A stretch of DNA of 10,111 nucleotides from Bacillota bacterium (GCA_021820165.1 JAKADW010000050.1:1-10111), one strand, 5' to 3'; positions 1 through 6,001 are shown, counted from the stretch's first letter. The notes: generated from the sequence alone by a model not told the origin. Numbers and translations: made by a program.

Positions 1-918
1 TCCTATGTGCGGCAAGGCGAGGTGATTGCCGAAGCGATGATTGAAAAGGTGACGGTAGAGGTGGAGTCTCCGGGGGACGGATGGCTCGACATTCAGGTGG
101 AGAGTGGGGCCGCGTTTCGGAGTGGCGAGATTCTGGCTCGACTGCTCGATGTACCGCCCGGCCCCGCCGATCTGCCGTCACCGAGAGCCGATACCCATGA
201 AGACCCAATTTCCCAGGACTTCATTCCCATGGCCCCAGCCGTTCGACGTTACGCGCGTGAGCGCGGGGTCGACTTAACCCGTTTGGCATCGTTGGTAGGG
301 GATCGCCGAATTACCATGGAGGACATCGACGCTTGGATCGAAGAGAGATCGACACGCCGCACTCCCTATAGCCTCTTCCGTCGGGCCATGATTTCCCGGC
401 TGTCAAATGCGAAGGCTCTCCCGACGACGCTTCAGCGCCCGCTTCATCTGGAAGTTTCGGGCGGTGAGGTCTTGCCGACACTCCTTGGTGCGCTGGCAGA
501 GGTACTTCCACGGCATCCTGCCATTCACGGCTGGGTCTATGATGACGGAATCGAGCTTGCAAGTGAGCTCCGACTGGGATTGGCCGTCGATACGTCGCAA
601 GGGCTCATCGTGGCAGTTTTGCGATCGGACAGCGGGGTCTGGGACGGGTCCTTAAACCATCTGAAATATAAGGTCCGCCACGGGCAGTTGAGGGATCTGG
701 ATCGGGAGCGTCCGTCTTTTGTGGTGAGTAATCTCGGGCCTTGGGGGATCGAGTACTTCACGCCACGGCTTATGACCCCGACGATTGCCGTGCTGGGGAT
801 AGGGAAGGCCGGGGGCGGACGTCTTCCGGTCTCGCTGACCTTTGATCACCGTGCCGTGGACGGCGTGGAGGCGGCCCGTTTCCTAGCCGATTTGGACGAG
901 AGCGTGAGCGGCTTATGA
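1..918 (+). CDS. 2-oxoacid dehydrogenase E2 (dihydrolipoamide acyltransferase), 3' part
   Basis: This is the acyltransferase core of a pyruvate/branched-chain/acetoin-type dehydrogenase complex, which moves an acyl group from lipoyl-lysine to CoA. The 5' end lies outside the window: the frame is open from base 1 and begins inside a lipoyl domain. Numbering from base 1, the lipoyl lysine is Lys16 in an IEKVTVEVESP context. A peripheral subunit-binding domain spans about residues 76-112 (PAVRRYARERGVDL). The catalytic domain ends with the family motif DHRAVDG, with His283 and Asp287. The catalytic domain is short, roughly 185 residues against the usual 220-230, with compact loops before SNLG and before the DHR motif. 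The first in-window GTG (base 7) is not a credible start because it would cut the lipoyl domain. A terminator follows 11 nt after the stop, so this is the last gene of its operon and no E3 gene follows it directly. Which 2-oxoacid is used cannot be told. Confidence 0.9.
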   Translation, partial: SYVRQGEVIAEAMIEKVTVEVESPGDGWLDIQVESGAAFRSGEILARLLDVPPGPADLPSPRADTHEDPISQDFIPMAPAVRRYARERGVDLTRLASLVGDRRITMEDIDAWIEERSTRRTPYSLFRRAMISRLSNAKALPTTLQRPLHLEVSGGEVLPTLLGALAEVLPRHPAIHGWVYDDGIELASELRLGLAVDTSQGLIVAVLRSDSGVWDGSLNHLKYKVRHGQLRDLDRERPSFVVSNLGPWGIEYFTPRLMTPTIAVLGIGKAGGGRLPVSLTFDHRAVDGVEAARFLADLDESVSGL

Positions 919-929
919 CCTCGTTTCTA

Positions 930-958
930 AAGAGGGCCCGTTTTGGGCCTTCTTTTTT
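930..958 (+). terminator. Rho-independent terminator of the E2 operon
   Basis: A 10-bp stem (930-939 with 945-954, including one G-U pair) closes a 5-nt loop, GTTTT. The T-run begins inside the 3' arm and continues to 958. It sits 11 nt after the E2 stop codon and reads in the same direction. Confidence 0.9.
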
Positions 959-1023
959 GTCCCTGTGATACGATGGGGGCACCGTTGGATCGCTCGTCTG
1001 AATGTCGGCTTGAGACATCTTGA

Positions 1024-1037
1024 CCGATCCAGATCGG
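1024..1037. repeat. Perfect inverted repeat upstream of the esterase SD
   Basis: CCGATC-CA-GATCGG is a perfect 6-bp dyad with a 2-bp centre. It abuts the Shine-Dalgarno sequence AAGGGAG (1038-1044) of the esterase gene. Such a short spacer suits a dimeric repressor site better than an RNA hairpin. GGATCG at 987-992 could also pair with its left part (1025-1030). The function is unknown. Confidence 0.4.
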
Positions 1038-1050
1038 AAGGGAGAAGACT

Positions 1051-2013
1051 ATGCTGCAGCCGTATGACTGGCCGTTGGAAAAACTGGAACACTACCGACC
1101 GCCGTTGACCGCCGAAGAGGACTTTGATCGCTTTTGGGAACGGACCATCCAGGATGCGCTTCGCGCTCCGGTAGAGGCGGAGCTCGAGTCGGTTGACTAT
1201 CCCACAGGTGGGGTGGAGGTATTCCGGGTGACCATGGAGGGCTTTCAGGGCGCTACACTTCACGGATGGTTCGTGCGTGGTGCTGGGGGAACACGCCAAC
1301 CGGGGCTTGTGCTCTTTCACGGCTATAACTGGAATTACGAAGGAAATATTCACGAAGTGGTCAATTGGGCACTACACGGCTATTCGGTCTTGGCCTTTTC
1401 CGTTCGCGGGCAACAAGGAAGCGGGGAATCCCTTCCGAGTCCCCATGGACACGTCGCTGGGTGGATGACGGCCGGTATCCTCAGCCCGGACACGTACTAT
1501 TACCGTGGAGTGTACGCCGACTTGGTCCGGCAGCTCGTCTGGTTTCAGGATCGGCCGGAGGTGGACGCTGACCGGATTGGCGTGGCAGGGGGCAGCCAAG
1601 GCGGTGGGCTCACGCTAGCCGCGGCCGCTCTATCCCCCATCCCTAAGGTGGCCGTGGCGGACTACCCCTATTTGGCCCACTTTCGCCGGGCCGTGGACAT
1701 CGCGCCCGCCGGGCCTTACGGCGAAATCACGGAGTTTCTCCGCCAAAATGGCGATCCGGAGGTCGAGGCGCAAGTCTTTCGCACCTTAAGCTATTTTGAC
1801 GTGATGAATTTGGCCCCACGCATCAAGGTGCCAACACTGGTGTCGTCCGGTCTCATTGATCAATTGACGCCGCCCTCCACCATTTTTGCCGCTTATCATC
1901 ACTTGGGTTCGGACGTGAAAGACATTAAGGTCTATCGCTACTTTGGCCATGAGTTCATCCCGCGTTTCCATACCGAAAAGTTAGCCTGGTTGATGCGCTA
2001 CCTCCAGTATTAG
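1051..2013 (+). CDS. Carbohydrate esterase family 7 acetyl esterase (acetylxylan esterase / cephalosporin-C deacetylase)
   Basis: This is a 320-residue alpha/beta hydrolase that removes acetyl groups from short xylo-oligosaccharides and similar acetylated compounds. Family members are cytoplasmic hexamers, and no signal peptide is seen here. The CE7 hallmarks are all present: an HGYNWN segment whose Tyr supports the oxyanion hole, the RGQQGSGE motif typical of the family, the nucleophile Ser182 in GGSQGGG, Asp270 in GLIDQLTPP, and His300 in FGHEF. The length matches the 318-325 residues usual for Bacillus enzymes, and the triad positions lie close to those known there. The ATG at 1051 follows the SD AAGGGAG by 6 nt. 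The gene stands alone, after a terminator and facing decayed sugar-phosphate genes on the other strand, so a role in scavenging plant or algal oligosaccharides is plausible but inferred. No clear -35/-10 pair was found upstream. Confidence 0.92.
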   Translation: MLQPYDWPLEKLEHYRPPLTAEEDFDRFWERTIQDALRAPVEAELESVDYPTGGVEVFRVTMEGFQGATLHGWFVRGAGGTRQPGLVLFHGYNWNYEGNIHEVVNWALHGYSVLAFSVRGQQGSGESLPSPHGHVAGWMTAGILSPDTYYYRGVYADLVRQLVWFQDRPEVDADRIGVAGGSQGGGLTLAAAALSPIPKVAVADYPYLAHFRRAVDIAPAGPYGEITEFLRQNGDPEVEAQVFRTLSYFDVMNLAPRIKVPTLVSSGLIDQLTPPSTIFAAYHHLGSDVKDIKVYRYFGHEFIPRFHTEKLAWLMRYLQY

Positions 2014-2017
2014 GTGG

Positions 2018-2496
2018 TCATGAGGGATGACGGCAGGCCAGGAGTTTTGTCCGGGTCCACTCCGCGATGTCCTCGCGAATCGCTTTAAGCACTTGTCGGG
2101 GTTTTTGCCCATCGTCTTGATGGACCCGCTGCCACCAAATTTTTCGAAGTTCGGTGCCGAAAATCATTGATGGCCAGGGCGGCTCCATCGTCCATGACCG
2201 ATGTGAATCCCGCGTCGGTGGCCCACTTGACGTGACTAAAGTCCGTGGCGTGATCGAGGTGCAAGGAGACAGGAACCGAAATGCTGGGCAGAAGCTCTGA
2301 TGATGGTGGACCACAGGTTCTGGCCCCGAATCGCTCATGTGTCCACGGTCACTTGCAAAAATATGGGTGAATCGGCCCGTTCGGCACTGGTTAACACCCC
2401 TTGAAGCATCTCCATGCTGTCGACATTCAGCCCAGCGATGGAGAAATGTTTGGTCCAAGCATCAGCCGGTGGCTCTATGAGAGGTTCGAGGGACAT
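2018..2496 (-). pseudogene. Decayed class II fructose/tagatose-bisphosphate aldolase
   Basis: On the minus strand a good SD (GGAGGT, 2508-2503) and ATG (2496) open a frame beginning MSLEPLIEPPADAW. It continues through GLNVDSMEMLQGVLTSAERADSPIFLQV, which matches the N-terminal pattern of zinc-dependent class II aldolases (FN..n.EmlqAil.aAee.dSPvil). The frame meets TGA at 2337-2335 after 53 codons. Homology goes on past the stop to about 2277, then shifts frame into VPVSLHLDHATDF and KWATDAGFTSVMDDGAAL, which carry the active-site HLDH and the GFTSVM motif. Near 2165-2178 the sequence jumps, with another frame change, to FGTELRKIWW and a typical C-terminal helix (PRQVLKAIREDIAEW), ending at TGA 2020-2018. 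The middle of the enzyme, over 100 residues with the remaining zinc histidines and HGGSG-type loop, is missing. About 160 codons remain of a usual 285-310, so it cannot be active. Fructose versus tagatose bisphosphate cannot be decided. Confidence 0.82.
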
Positions 2497-2513
2497 GCGC
2501 TTACCTCCGTTGC

Positions 2514-2715
2514 CTAGGATAGGAGAGAAATCTCTTGTCGAAGCCTCTCGGCTTCTTTTAGGTTAAAGTCCGCGACCGCGTCCTCTTCCACGCTCGCCGA
2601 AGCGGCTGAAGCCGCCATGGCCAGCGCCTCGTCCCGATCCAACCCGCGAGCCCGGTAAGTGACCAGCGAGCCTAACAATCCTGGGACAGCCATTCCCGGT
2701 GGTTCGCAGCATCTG
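2514..2715 (-). pseudogene. C-terminal remnant of a PfkB-type sugar-phosphate kinase (1-phosphofructokinase / tagatose-6-phosphate kinase like)
   Basis: The minus-strand frame ends ...PGLLGSLVTYRARGLDRDEALAMAASAASASVEED..., followed by a final helix and stop TAG at 2516-2514. This matches the last 55-60 residues of FruK/LacC-type kinases, where GAGDamvAG-lyg-L...g.~~eAl~~A.A.gsA is the conserved run. The expected GAGD catalytic motif should lie around 2690-2715 but has become GMAVPG, lacking the Asp. Further upstream no convincing kinase sequence is seen. The frame stays open to about 2843 but its residues look unrelated or heavily degraded. The stop lies 17 nt before the start codon of the aldolase remnant, which is the normal kinase-aldolase operon order in fructose and tagatose pathways. 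I infer one former operon now decaying. The left and right limits of the remnant are approximate. Confidence 0.68.
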
Positions 2716-2829
2716 GGAGCGGAAGGTTCAAGAAGCACTCCCAGCTTACCTCGCCAAACAAAAAAATTTTCCATCCCCCCCGAAATTTGGGTGATCCTGA
2801 CGAACCGTATGGTGATTCCAGGACAACCG
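2716..2829. other. Intergenic stretch with no recognised gene
   Basis: This stretch lies between the kinase remnant and the leader of the secreted-protein gene. It holds a poly-A/T patch (about 2758-2771) and a C-run (about 2775-2782), but no convincing gene, tRNA or promoter. It may contain degraded kinase sequence on the minus strand. Confidence 0.4.
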
Positions 2830-2853
2830 GGTGCCTTGACCACTTAAGGCACC
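2830..2853. promoter_or_regulatory. Perfect 8-bp hairpin in the leader of the secreted-protein gene
   Basis: GGTGCCTT (2830-2837) and AAGGCACC (2846-2853) are exact inverted repeats separated by 8 nt. The structure ends 11 nt before the Shine-Dalgarno sequence at 2865-2871. No T-run follows on either strand, so it is not a terminator. It could be an operator or a 5'-UTR RNA hairpin affecting translation or mRNA stability. Confidence 0.5.
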
Positions 2854-2864
2854 GAAATCGAGAT

Positions 2865-2871
2865 GGAGGTG
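2865..2871 (+). promoter_or_regulatory. Shine-Dalgarno site that fixes a TTG start
   Basis: GGAGGTG lies 6 nt before the TTG at 2878. The upstream in-frame ATG at 2863 overlaps this site and has no SD of its own, so the TTG is preferred as the start. Confidence 0.7.
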
Positions 2872-2877
2872 TCTTTT

Positions 2878-3540
2878 TTGAACTTAAAACTGCTGGCTCC
2901 TTTGGCGGGGGCATTAATCATGGGGGGTGCTATTCCAGCGATGGCGTCTTCGCATGCCAAGGCTTCCTTCGATGGCCGACAGCATGTTGCTGTCTCCCTT
3001 CCCAGGAAGGCGTCGTCGACGGCTAAGCTGAACATCAAGACCAAGGGTCAGGGGTCCGTGGCGGTCCAAGCGTCTCATAAAAAGGCGGATCACAATTCCA
3101 CGTCGACCAAAAACAGCGCCGCCGTCAAGGCCGATGTCGCGACCATTCATAGTCTCACGGGAAAAATTCAAACGGCCCGACTTCAGTATGTGGCGGCCTT
3201 GAAGGCATATGTCTCCGCGTTGTCGGCGGCCATGACTAGTGCCAATGCCGGTTCCTTGTCGACGGCTATGACGCAGCTGTCCTCGATTAACACCACCTTG
3301 GCCCAGACGGTGAAAAACGAGATGCAGGCCAAGACATCGGCTAGCCTGAGCTCCAGCACCAAGGGGCCAAAGGGGCTGACCCAAGTCATTAGCAAATTCC
3401 AAGCGGAATTGAAGGCTCTTCAGAAGGCAACCGCGGAACTCAATAGCTTGACCGCGAAGCTCAGCTCCTCGGGATCAGGGAGCACCTCCGGATCCGGGAG
3501 CGTCTCTGGGTCGAGTAGCACTAGTGTGTCAGGATCGTAA
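2878..3540 (+). CDS. Secreted Ala/Ser/Thr-rich protein of unknown function with a Ser/Gly tail
   Basis: I do not recognise a family. Starting from TTG 2878 the product is 220 residues. The N-terminus is a classical Sec signal peptide: MNLK, then a hydrophobic stretch LLAPLAGALIMGGA, then AMA|SS with likely cleavage after Ala23. No lipobox cysteine is present. A basic, Lys/Ser/Val-rich segment follows (about 24-85). Next comes a predicted helical region with a heptad-like pattern (IHSLTGKIQTARLQYVAALKAYVSALS; later ISKFQAELKALQKATAELNSLTAKL). The last 25 or so residues are almost only Ser and Gly with a few Thr/Val, resembling a flexible linker. There is no cysteine in the mature part and no membrane anchor after the signal peptide. 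A cell-surface or extracellular structural or adhesion-type role is possible but unsupported. A leader hairpin precedes the gene and a terminator follows it, suggesting a single-gene transcript. Confidence 0.75.
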   Translation: MNLKLLAPLAGALIMGGAIPAMASSHAKASFDGRQHVAVSLPRKASSTAKLNIKTKGQGSVAVQASHKKADHNSTSTKNSAAVKADVATIHSLTGKIQTARLQYVAALKAYVSALSAAMTSANAGSLSTAMTQLSSINTTLAQTVKNEMQAKTSASLSSSTKGPKGLTQVISKFQAELKALQKATAELNSLTAKLSSSGSGSTSGSGSVSGSSSTSVSGS

Positions 3541-3558
3541 CCGGTTATCTATTGACAG

Positions 3559-3587
3559 GGGAGCCTCGACAAGGGCTCCCTTTTGTT
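3559..3587 (+). terminator. Rho-independent terminator of the secreted-protein gene
   Basis: A 7-bp GC-rich stem GGGAGCC/GGCTCCC (3559-3565 with 3574-3580) has an 8-nt loop and is followed by TTTTGTT. It starts 18 nt after the stop codon. Confidence 0.87.
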
Positions 3588-3648
3588 ATGGGAATGTCAG
3601 TGACGCCCGTTTGTTCTTGTGCGACAATAAGGACAAGGAGGGCAGAAA

Positions 3649-4080
3649 ATGGCAACCAGCATTCCCGAAGTCTTTTCGGAAGCCTTGTCCGGCCGCGATG
3701 TGGCGACGATTCGTCAACAGCTAATTGATCGATTCGTGGGCAATCCGGCGGAAGAGGGCGGACAACTGGCCGAATTAATAGCGCAACTGGAACAGGTGAT
3801 GCCGGAACTTTGGGAGGACGACAGCACAGCTGTCACCGTCCCTCGTGCCATGGATGCGCACCTCTATTTTGAGGCCCTGATTGCTGAATTGCGGGTACAC
3901 TTCGCAAAGAGCACGTGGAACGCGGCTGTCAAGGCGGGACGGACGCTTCGACGGCCGGGCAACGATCCGGGGGTAAGCCGTTGGGTTTCGATTGTCATCG
4001 TGTTGGGAATGTTCGTGATCGGTGCTCTCTTGTTATTCGGTCCCCCCGTTATCCGCTATCTTTTTTCCAACTGGTCATAA
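3649..4080 (+). CDS. Small protein with one C-terminal membrane helix, unknown function
   Basis: The product is 143 residues; no family is recognised. The ATG follows a strong SD, AAGGAGGG, with 6-nt spacing. Residues 1-105 are soluble and predicted mostly helical, with acidic stretches (EEGGQLAELIAQLEQVMPELWEDD) and a later basic part (KSTWNAAVKAGRTLRRPG). Residues about 112-131 form one hydrophobic helix (VSIVIVLGMFVIGALLLFG), followed by a short tail ending FSNWS. There is no signal peptide, so the topology looks like a tail-anchored protein with its bulk in the cytoplasm. It has its own RBS after the preceding terminator and converges on the permease gene. No dedicated terminator was found in its direction; the hairpin at 4120-4139 lacks a T-run on this strand. 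Confidence 0.75.
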   Translation: MATSIPEVFSEALSGRDVATIRQQLIDRFVGNPAEEGGQLAELIAQLEQVMPELWEDDSTAVTVPRAMDAHLYFEALIAELRVHFAKSTWNAAVKAGRTLRRPGNDPGVSRWVSIVIVLGMFVIGALLLFGPPVIRYLFSNWS

Positions 4081-4114
4081 CAAAGGCCCTGCGTCCGATG
4101 GTTCCTGTTCAATG

Positions 4115-4139
4115 AAAAAGGCAGGGCTTCGGCCCCGCC
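4115..4139 (-). terminator. Rho-independent terminator of the permease gene
   Basis: Read on the minus strand, an 8-bp stem (4139-4132 with 4127-4120, one G-U pair) carries a CGAA tetraloop and is followed by TTTTT (4119-4115). It begins 8 nt after the permease stop codon. Confidence 0.88.
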
Positions 4140-4147
4140 CTGAATCG

Positions 4148-5758
4148 TCAGCGCATGACCCCAGGCATCAACCAGAGATACAGGAGGCCTACGATGATAA
4201 GCCAGGCCAGCACCAAGAGTGTCCAGGGGAGATTGTGTCGTATCACCTGGCCTTCACTGCGGACGTAACTGCTGGTAGAGACCCCAACGCTCGCGGTCTG
4301 GGGAGCGATGGGCTTTCCCACTTCGGCACCCACGGAGTTGAGTGAGGGGAGCAGCAACAGCGGAAGGCCGAGAATTTTGCCAACCAACGTCTGTAAGAGG
4401 CCAAACATAGCATTGGTCGAGGTATTGCTGCCCGAGAGCGCCACTCCAATCCACCCAAGGATCGGAGCAAGCAGAATAAACGCGGGGCCAATGCGGCTGA
4501 AGGTATAGGCCAGCGACGAGGCCATGCCGGAGAAGTTAAAAAGATCTGCGAGCCCAAAGATGAAAATCCCGACAAGAATGGCGCCCCACATTTGCGTGAA
4601 GGAGCGGCGCATGACTTGCCCTAAGACGCCGGATTTGGGGCGCAAGAAGAGCAGCATGATGAGCCACGAAACCAGAATTGAGGTACCTCCCACGAAGGGT
4701 GCGAAATTGAAGTCCACGGCCGTCGCTTGATGGGAGATTGACGAAATGGCGCTCACTTTGGTGTCCAGCCAACTCACGGCGGGAAGGGGTGACCAAGGGC
4801 CGGTCCAGAGCACGACCACCACGATTAAGATAATGAAGGGGAGCCAAGAGCGCCACACCTCTCGGCGCGTGAGCAGCGTAGGGGCGGGGCCGTTTCGGGT
4901 AGCCGCCACCTCATCCATTTCGACTCCGCCGTAGCCAAGGATGCGCTTTGGGCGCCAGATTTTCAAAAACAGAATCAGGCAGGCAAAGGAGACCAGTGAC
5001 CCACTCACGTCGGGGAGGTAGGGTCCCACCCACTGGGACACGGGAAACTGGCCCAGAATGTAGGAGAGGGAACCCACCACCGCCAAGGGCCAGCCGTCGC
5101 GGAAGCCTTTCTTGCCGGTGACCAAATAGATCAATACCCAGGGCGGCAGCAGCGCTAAAAGGGCGACAACTTTCCCGACCGAGGCCGACAAGTCCAATAG
5201 CGGAAGCCCGGTGACCGACGCCAGGGCAATAATGGGCACACCCAGGGCACCGAAGGACACCGGTGCGTTATTGGCGATGGCCGCCACGCGAATGGCGTCC
5301 AACTCGACAATACCAAACCCAATAAGAATGGGGGCCATGACCGCCCAGGGATAGCCAAAGCCGACCAACCCTTCTAAGAGTGCTCCCAGCGACCATGCCA
5401 ACAAAATAGTTTGGACGCGAATATCGGCGGTGGCCTGACTTACCAGCCAGGTTTTAAAAGTATCGAAGACACCCGTCAGCATCAACGTATTGAAGATGAC
5501 CACCCCCCAGAAGGTGATCCAGTCGATGTTCCAAAATCCGGTCAGGGAACCGAGGAGATAGGCGTGAAGGCCCGTTCCCAAAGGAATTTTCCAAATGGTG
5601 GCCGCCATGATTAGGGTGACAGCCCCACCAATAATGGTGGTGAGCCATGCCGTTAGCCGGACCCCAGCCAACAGCGCCAACAGCACGATGAAGGGAATCA
5701 AGGCCAAGAGAGCGGTGAGGTACAAGCTGGAGGCGGGGTTCAGTATTTGATGAAACAC
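4148..5758 (-). CDS. lctP: LctP/GlcA-family permease, probably for glycolate (lactate possible)
   Basis: This is a 536-residue polytopic inner-membrane protein of the lactate permease family, whose members import L-lactate, D-lactate and glycolate with protons. E. coli LldP and GlcA are about 550-560 residues. Hydrophobic helices fill nearly the whole chain. Conserved family segments are visible: LLEGLVGFGYPWAV (127-140), NNAPVSFGALGVPI (163-176), GSNTSTNA (443-450) and GKPIAPQTASVG (481-492). A hydrophilic cytoplasmic-type loop lies around 268-300. The start is GTG at 5758, preceded by SD AAGGAGGG (5774-5767) with 8-nt spacing. It is divergent from malate synthase and glycolate oxidase genes, so glycolate is the inferred main substrate. 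The family does not allow separation from lactate by sequence alone. A promoter is proposed at 5832-5804 and a terminator follows the stop. Confidence 0.9.
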   Translation of the reverse strand: MFHQILNPASSLYLTALLALIPFIVLLALLAGVRLTAWLTTIIGGAVTLIMAATIWKIPLGTGLHAYLLGSLTGFWNIDWITFWGVVIFNTLMLTGVFDTFKTWLVSQATADIRVQTILLAWSLGALLEGLVGFGYPWAVMAPILIGFGIVELDAIRVAAIANNAPVSFGALGVPIIALASVTGLPLLDLSASVGKVVALLALLPPWVLIYLVTGKKGFRDGWPLAVVGSLSYILGQFPVSQWVGPYLPDVSGSLVSFACLILFLKIWRPKRILGYGGVEMDEVAATRNGPAPTLLTRREVWRSWLPFIILIVVVVLWTGPWSPLPAVSWLDTKVSAISSISHQATAVDFNFAPFVGGTSILVSWLIMLLFLRPKSGVLGQVMRRSFTQMWGAILVGIFIFGLADLFNFSGMASSLAYTFSRIGPAFILLAPILGWIGVALSGSNTSTNAMFGLLQTLVGKILGLPLLLLPSLNSVGAEVGKPIAPQTASVGVSTSSYVRSEGQVIRHNLPWTLLVLAWLIIVGLLYLWLMPGVMR

Positions 5759-5785
5759 GGGAATCTCCCTCCTTGTTTCCCAAGA

Positions 5786-5800
5786 CGAAACAATGTTTTG
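5786..5800. promoter_or_regulatory. Palindrome at the predicted permease transcription start (candidate operator)
   Basis: AAAC-AAT-GTTT (5788-5798) is a perfect dyad, extended by a C/G pair outside one mismatch. It covers the expected +1 (about 5797) of the minus-strand promoter, a position where a bound regulator would block initiation. The nearby IclR protein is the obvious candidate binder, but this is inference. Confidence 0.4.
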
Positions 5801-5803
5801 CGC

Positions 5804-5832
5804 ATTAGAGGATATTCGCGGAAAGTTGGCAA
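5804..5832 (-). promoter_or_regulatory. Predicted sigma-70-type promoter of the permease gene
   Basis: On the minus strand, TTGCCA (5832-5827; 5 of 6 match to TTGACA) is followed after exactly 17 bp by TCTAAT (5809-5804; 5 of 6 match to TATAAT). The predicted start, near 5797, gives a leader of about 40 nt before the GTG. Confidence 0.62.
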
Positions 5833-5901
5833 AAATCCTCCTATTTTATGGATATGGCGCACGAAAACACCCATGCCGGAAATGATCATCGCGGCGGCGT
5901 T

Positions 5902-5917
5902 TTTTTCGCGCGGAAAA
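5902..5917. promoter_or_regulatory. Imperfect palindrome in the divergent spacer
   Basis: TTTT-T-CGCGCG-G-AAAA is a 16-bp dyad with one mismatched pair. Its right half contains CGCGGAAA (5909-5916), which occurs also at 5817-5824 in the same spacer. A second small perfect palindrome, ATGATCAT, lies at 5882-5889. These are possible regulator contacts between the permease and malate synthase genes; evidence is pattern only. Confidence 0.3.
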
Positions 5918-5956
5918 CTTTTAGGCAGGATCAGAGCACGGTTGCGTAGAATGACT

Positions 5957-5987
5957 TATAAATGGAATGGTGTTTCACATTACGAAA
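5957..5987 (+). promoter_or_regulatory. Possible -10 and dyad upstream of malate synthase
   Basis: TATAAA (5957-5962) is the best -10-like hexamer before the gene, although no good -35 is spaced from it, so it may need an activator. TAGAAT at 5947-5952 is an alternative. Directly downstream, TTTC (5973-5976) and GAAA (5984-5987) form a small inverted repeat around ACATTAC. It sits where transcription would begin and mirrors the arrangement on the permease side. Confidence 0.3.
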
Positions 5988-5988
5988 T

Positions 5989-5995
5989 AGGAGGG
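5989..5995 (+). promoter_or_regulatory. Shine-Dalgarno site that fixes the malate synthase start
   Basis: AGGAGGG ends 6 nt before the ATG at 6002. The frame is open upstream to 5747, but those 85 codons overlap the divergent promoter region and do not resemble malate synthase, so 6002 is the start. Confidence 0.85.
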
Positions 5996-6001
5996 TTAAG
6001 C

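Noticed and set aside
2018..2458. A 146-codon open frame on the minus strand as a real gene
   Set aside because: Only its last part is in the aldolase frame; the rest is an out-of-frame reading of the aldolase remnant and has no RBS.
2755..2795. Minus-strand terminator from the AAATTT repeats and T-run
   Set aside because: The stem would be six A-T pairs with a loop of about 14 nt, too weak, and no gene ends there.
2863..2877. ATG start for the secreted protein
   Set aside because: This ATG overlaps the only good SD (GGAGGTG), which is correctly spaced for the TTG at 2878; starting at the TTG also gives a standard signal peptide.
2914..3402. Long minus-strand frame opposite the secreted protein
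   Set aside because: A shadow of the real coding strand: no RBS, no recognisable protein, and the opposite strand has a signal peptide and terminator.
3552..3557. Perfect TTGACA as a -35 for the gene at 3649
   Set aside because: It lies just before the terminator stem and no -10 occurs at 16-18 bp; the expected position falls within the stem.
4086..4127. Alternative GCCCTGC/GCAGGGC pairing as an attenuator
   Set aside because: It lies downstream of both convergent genes, so it has nothing to attenuate; it is better explained by the permease terminator.
5747..6001. N-terminal extension of malate synthase by 85 codons
   Set aside because: It overlaps the divergent promoter region and the first bases of the permease gene, lacks similarity to the family, and a strong SD precedes the ATG at 6002.
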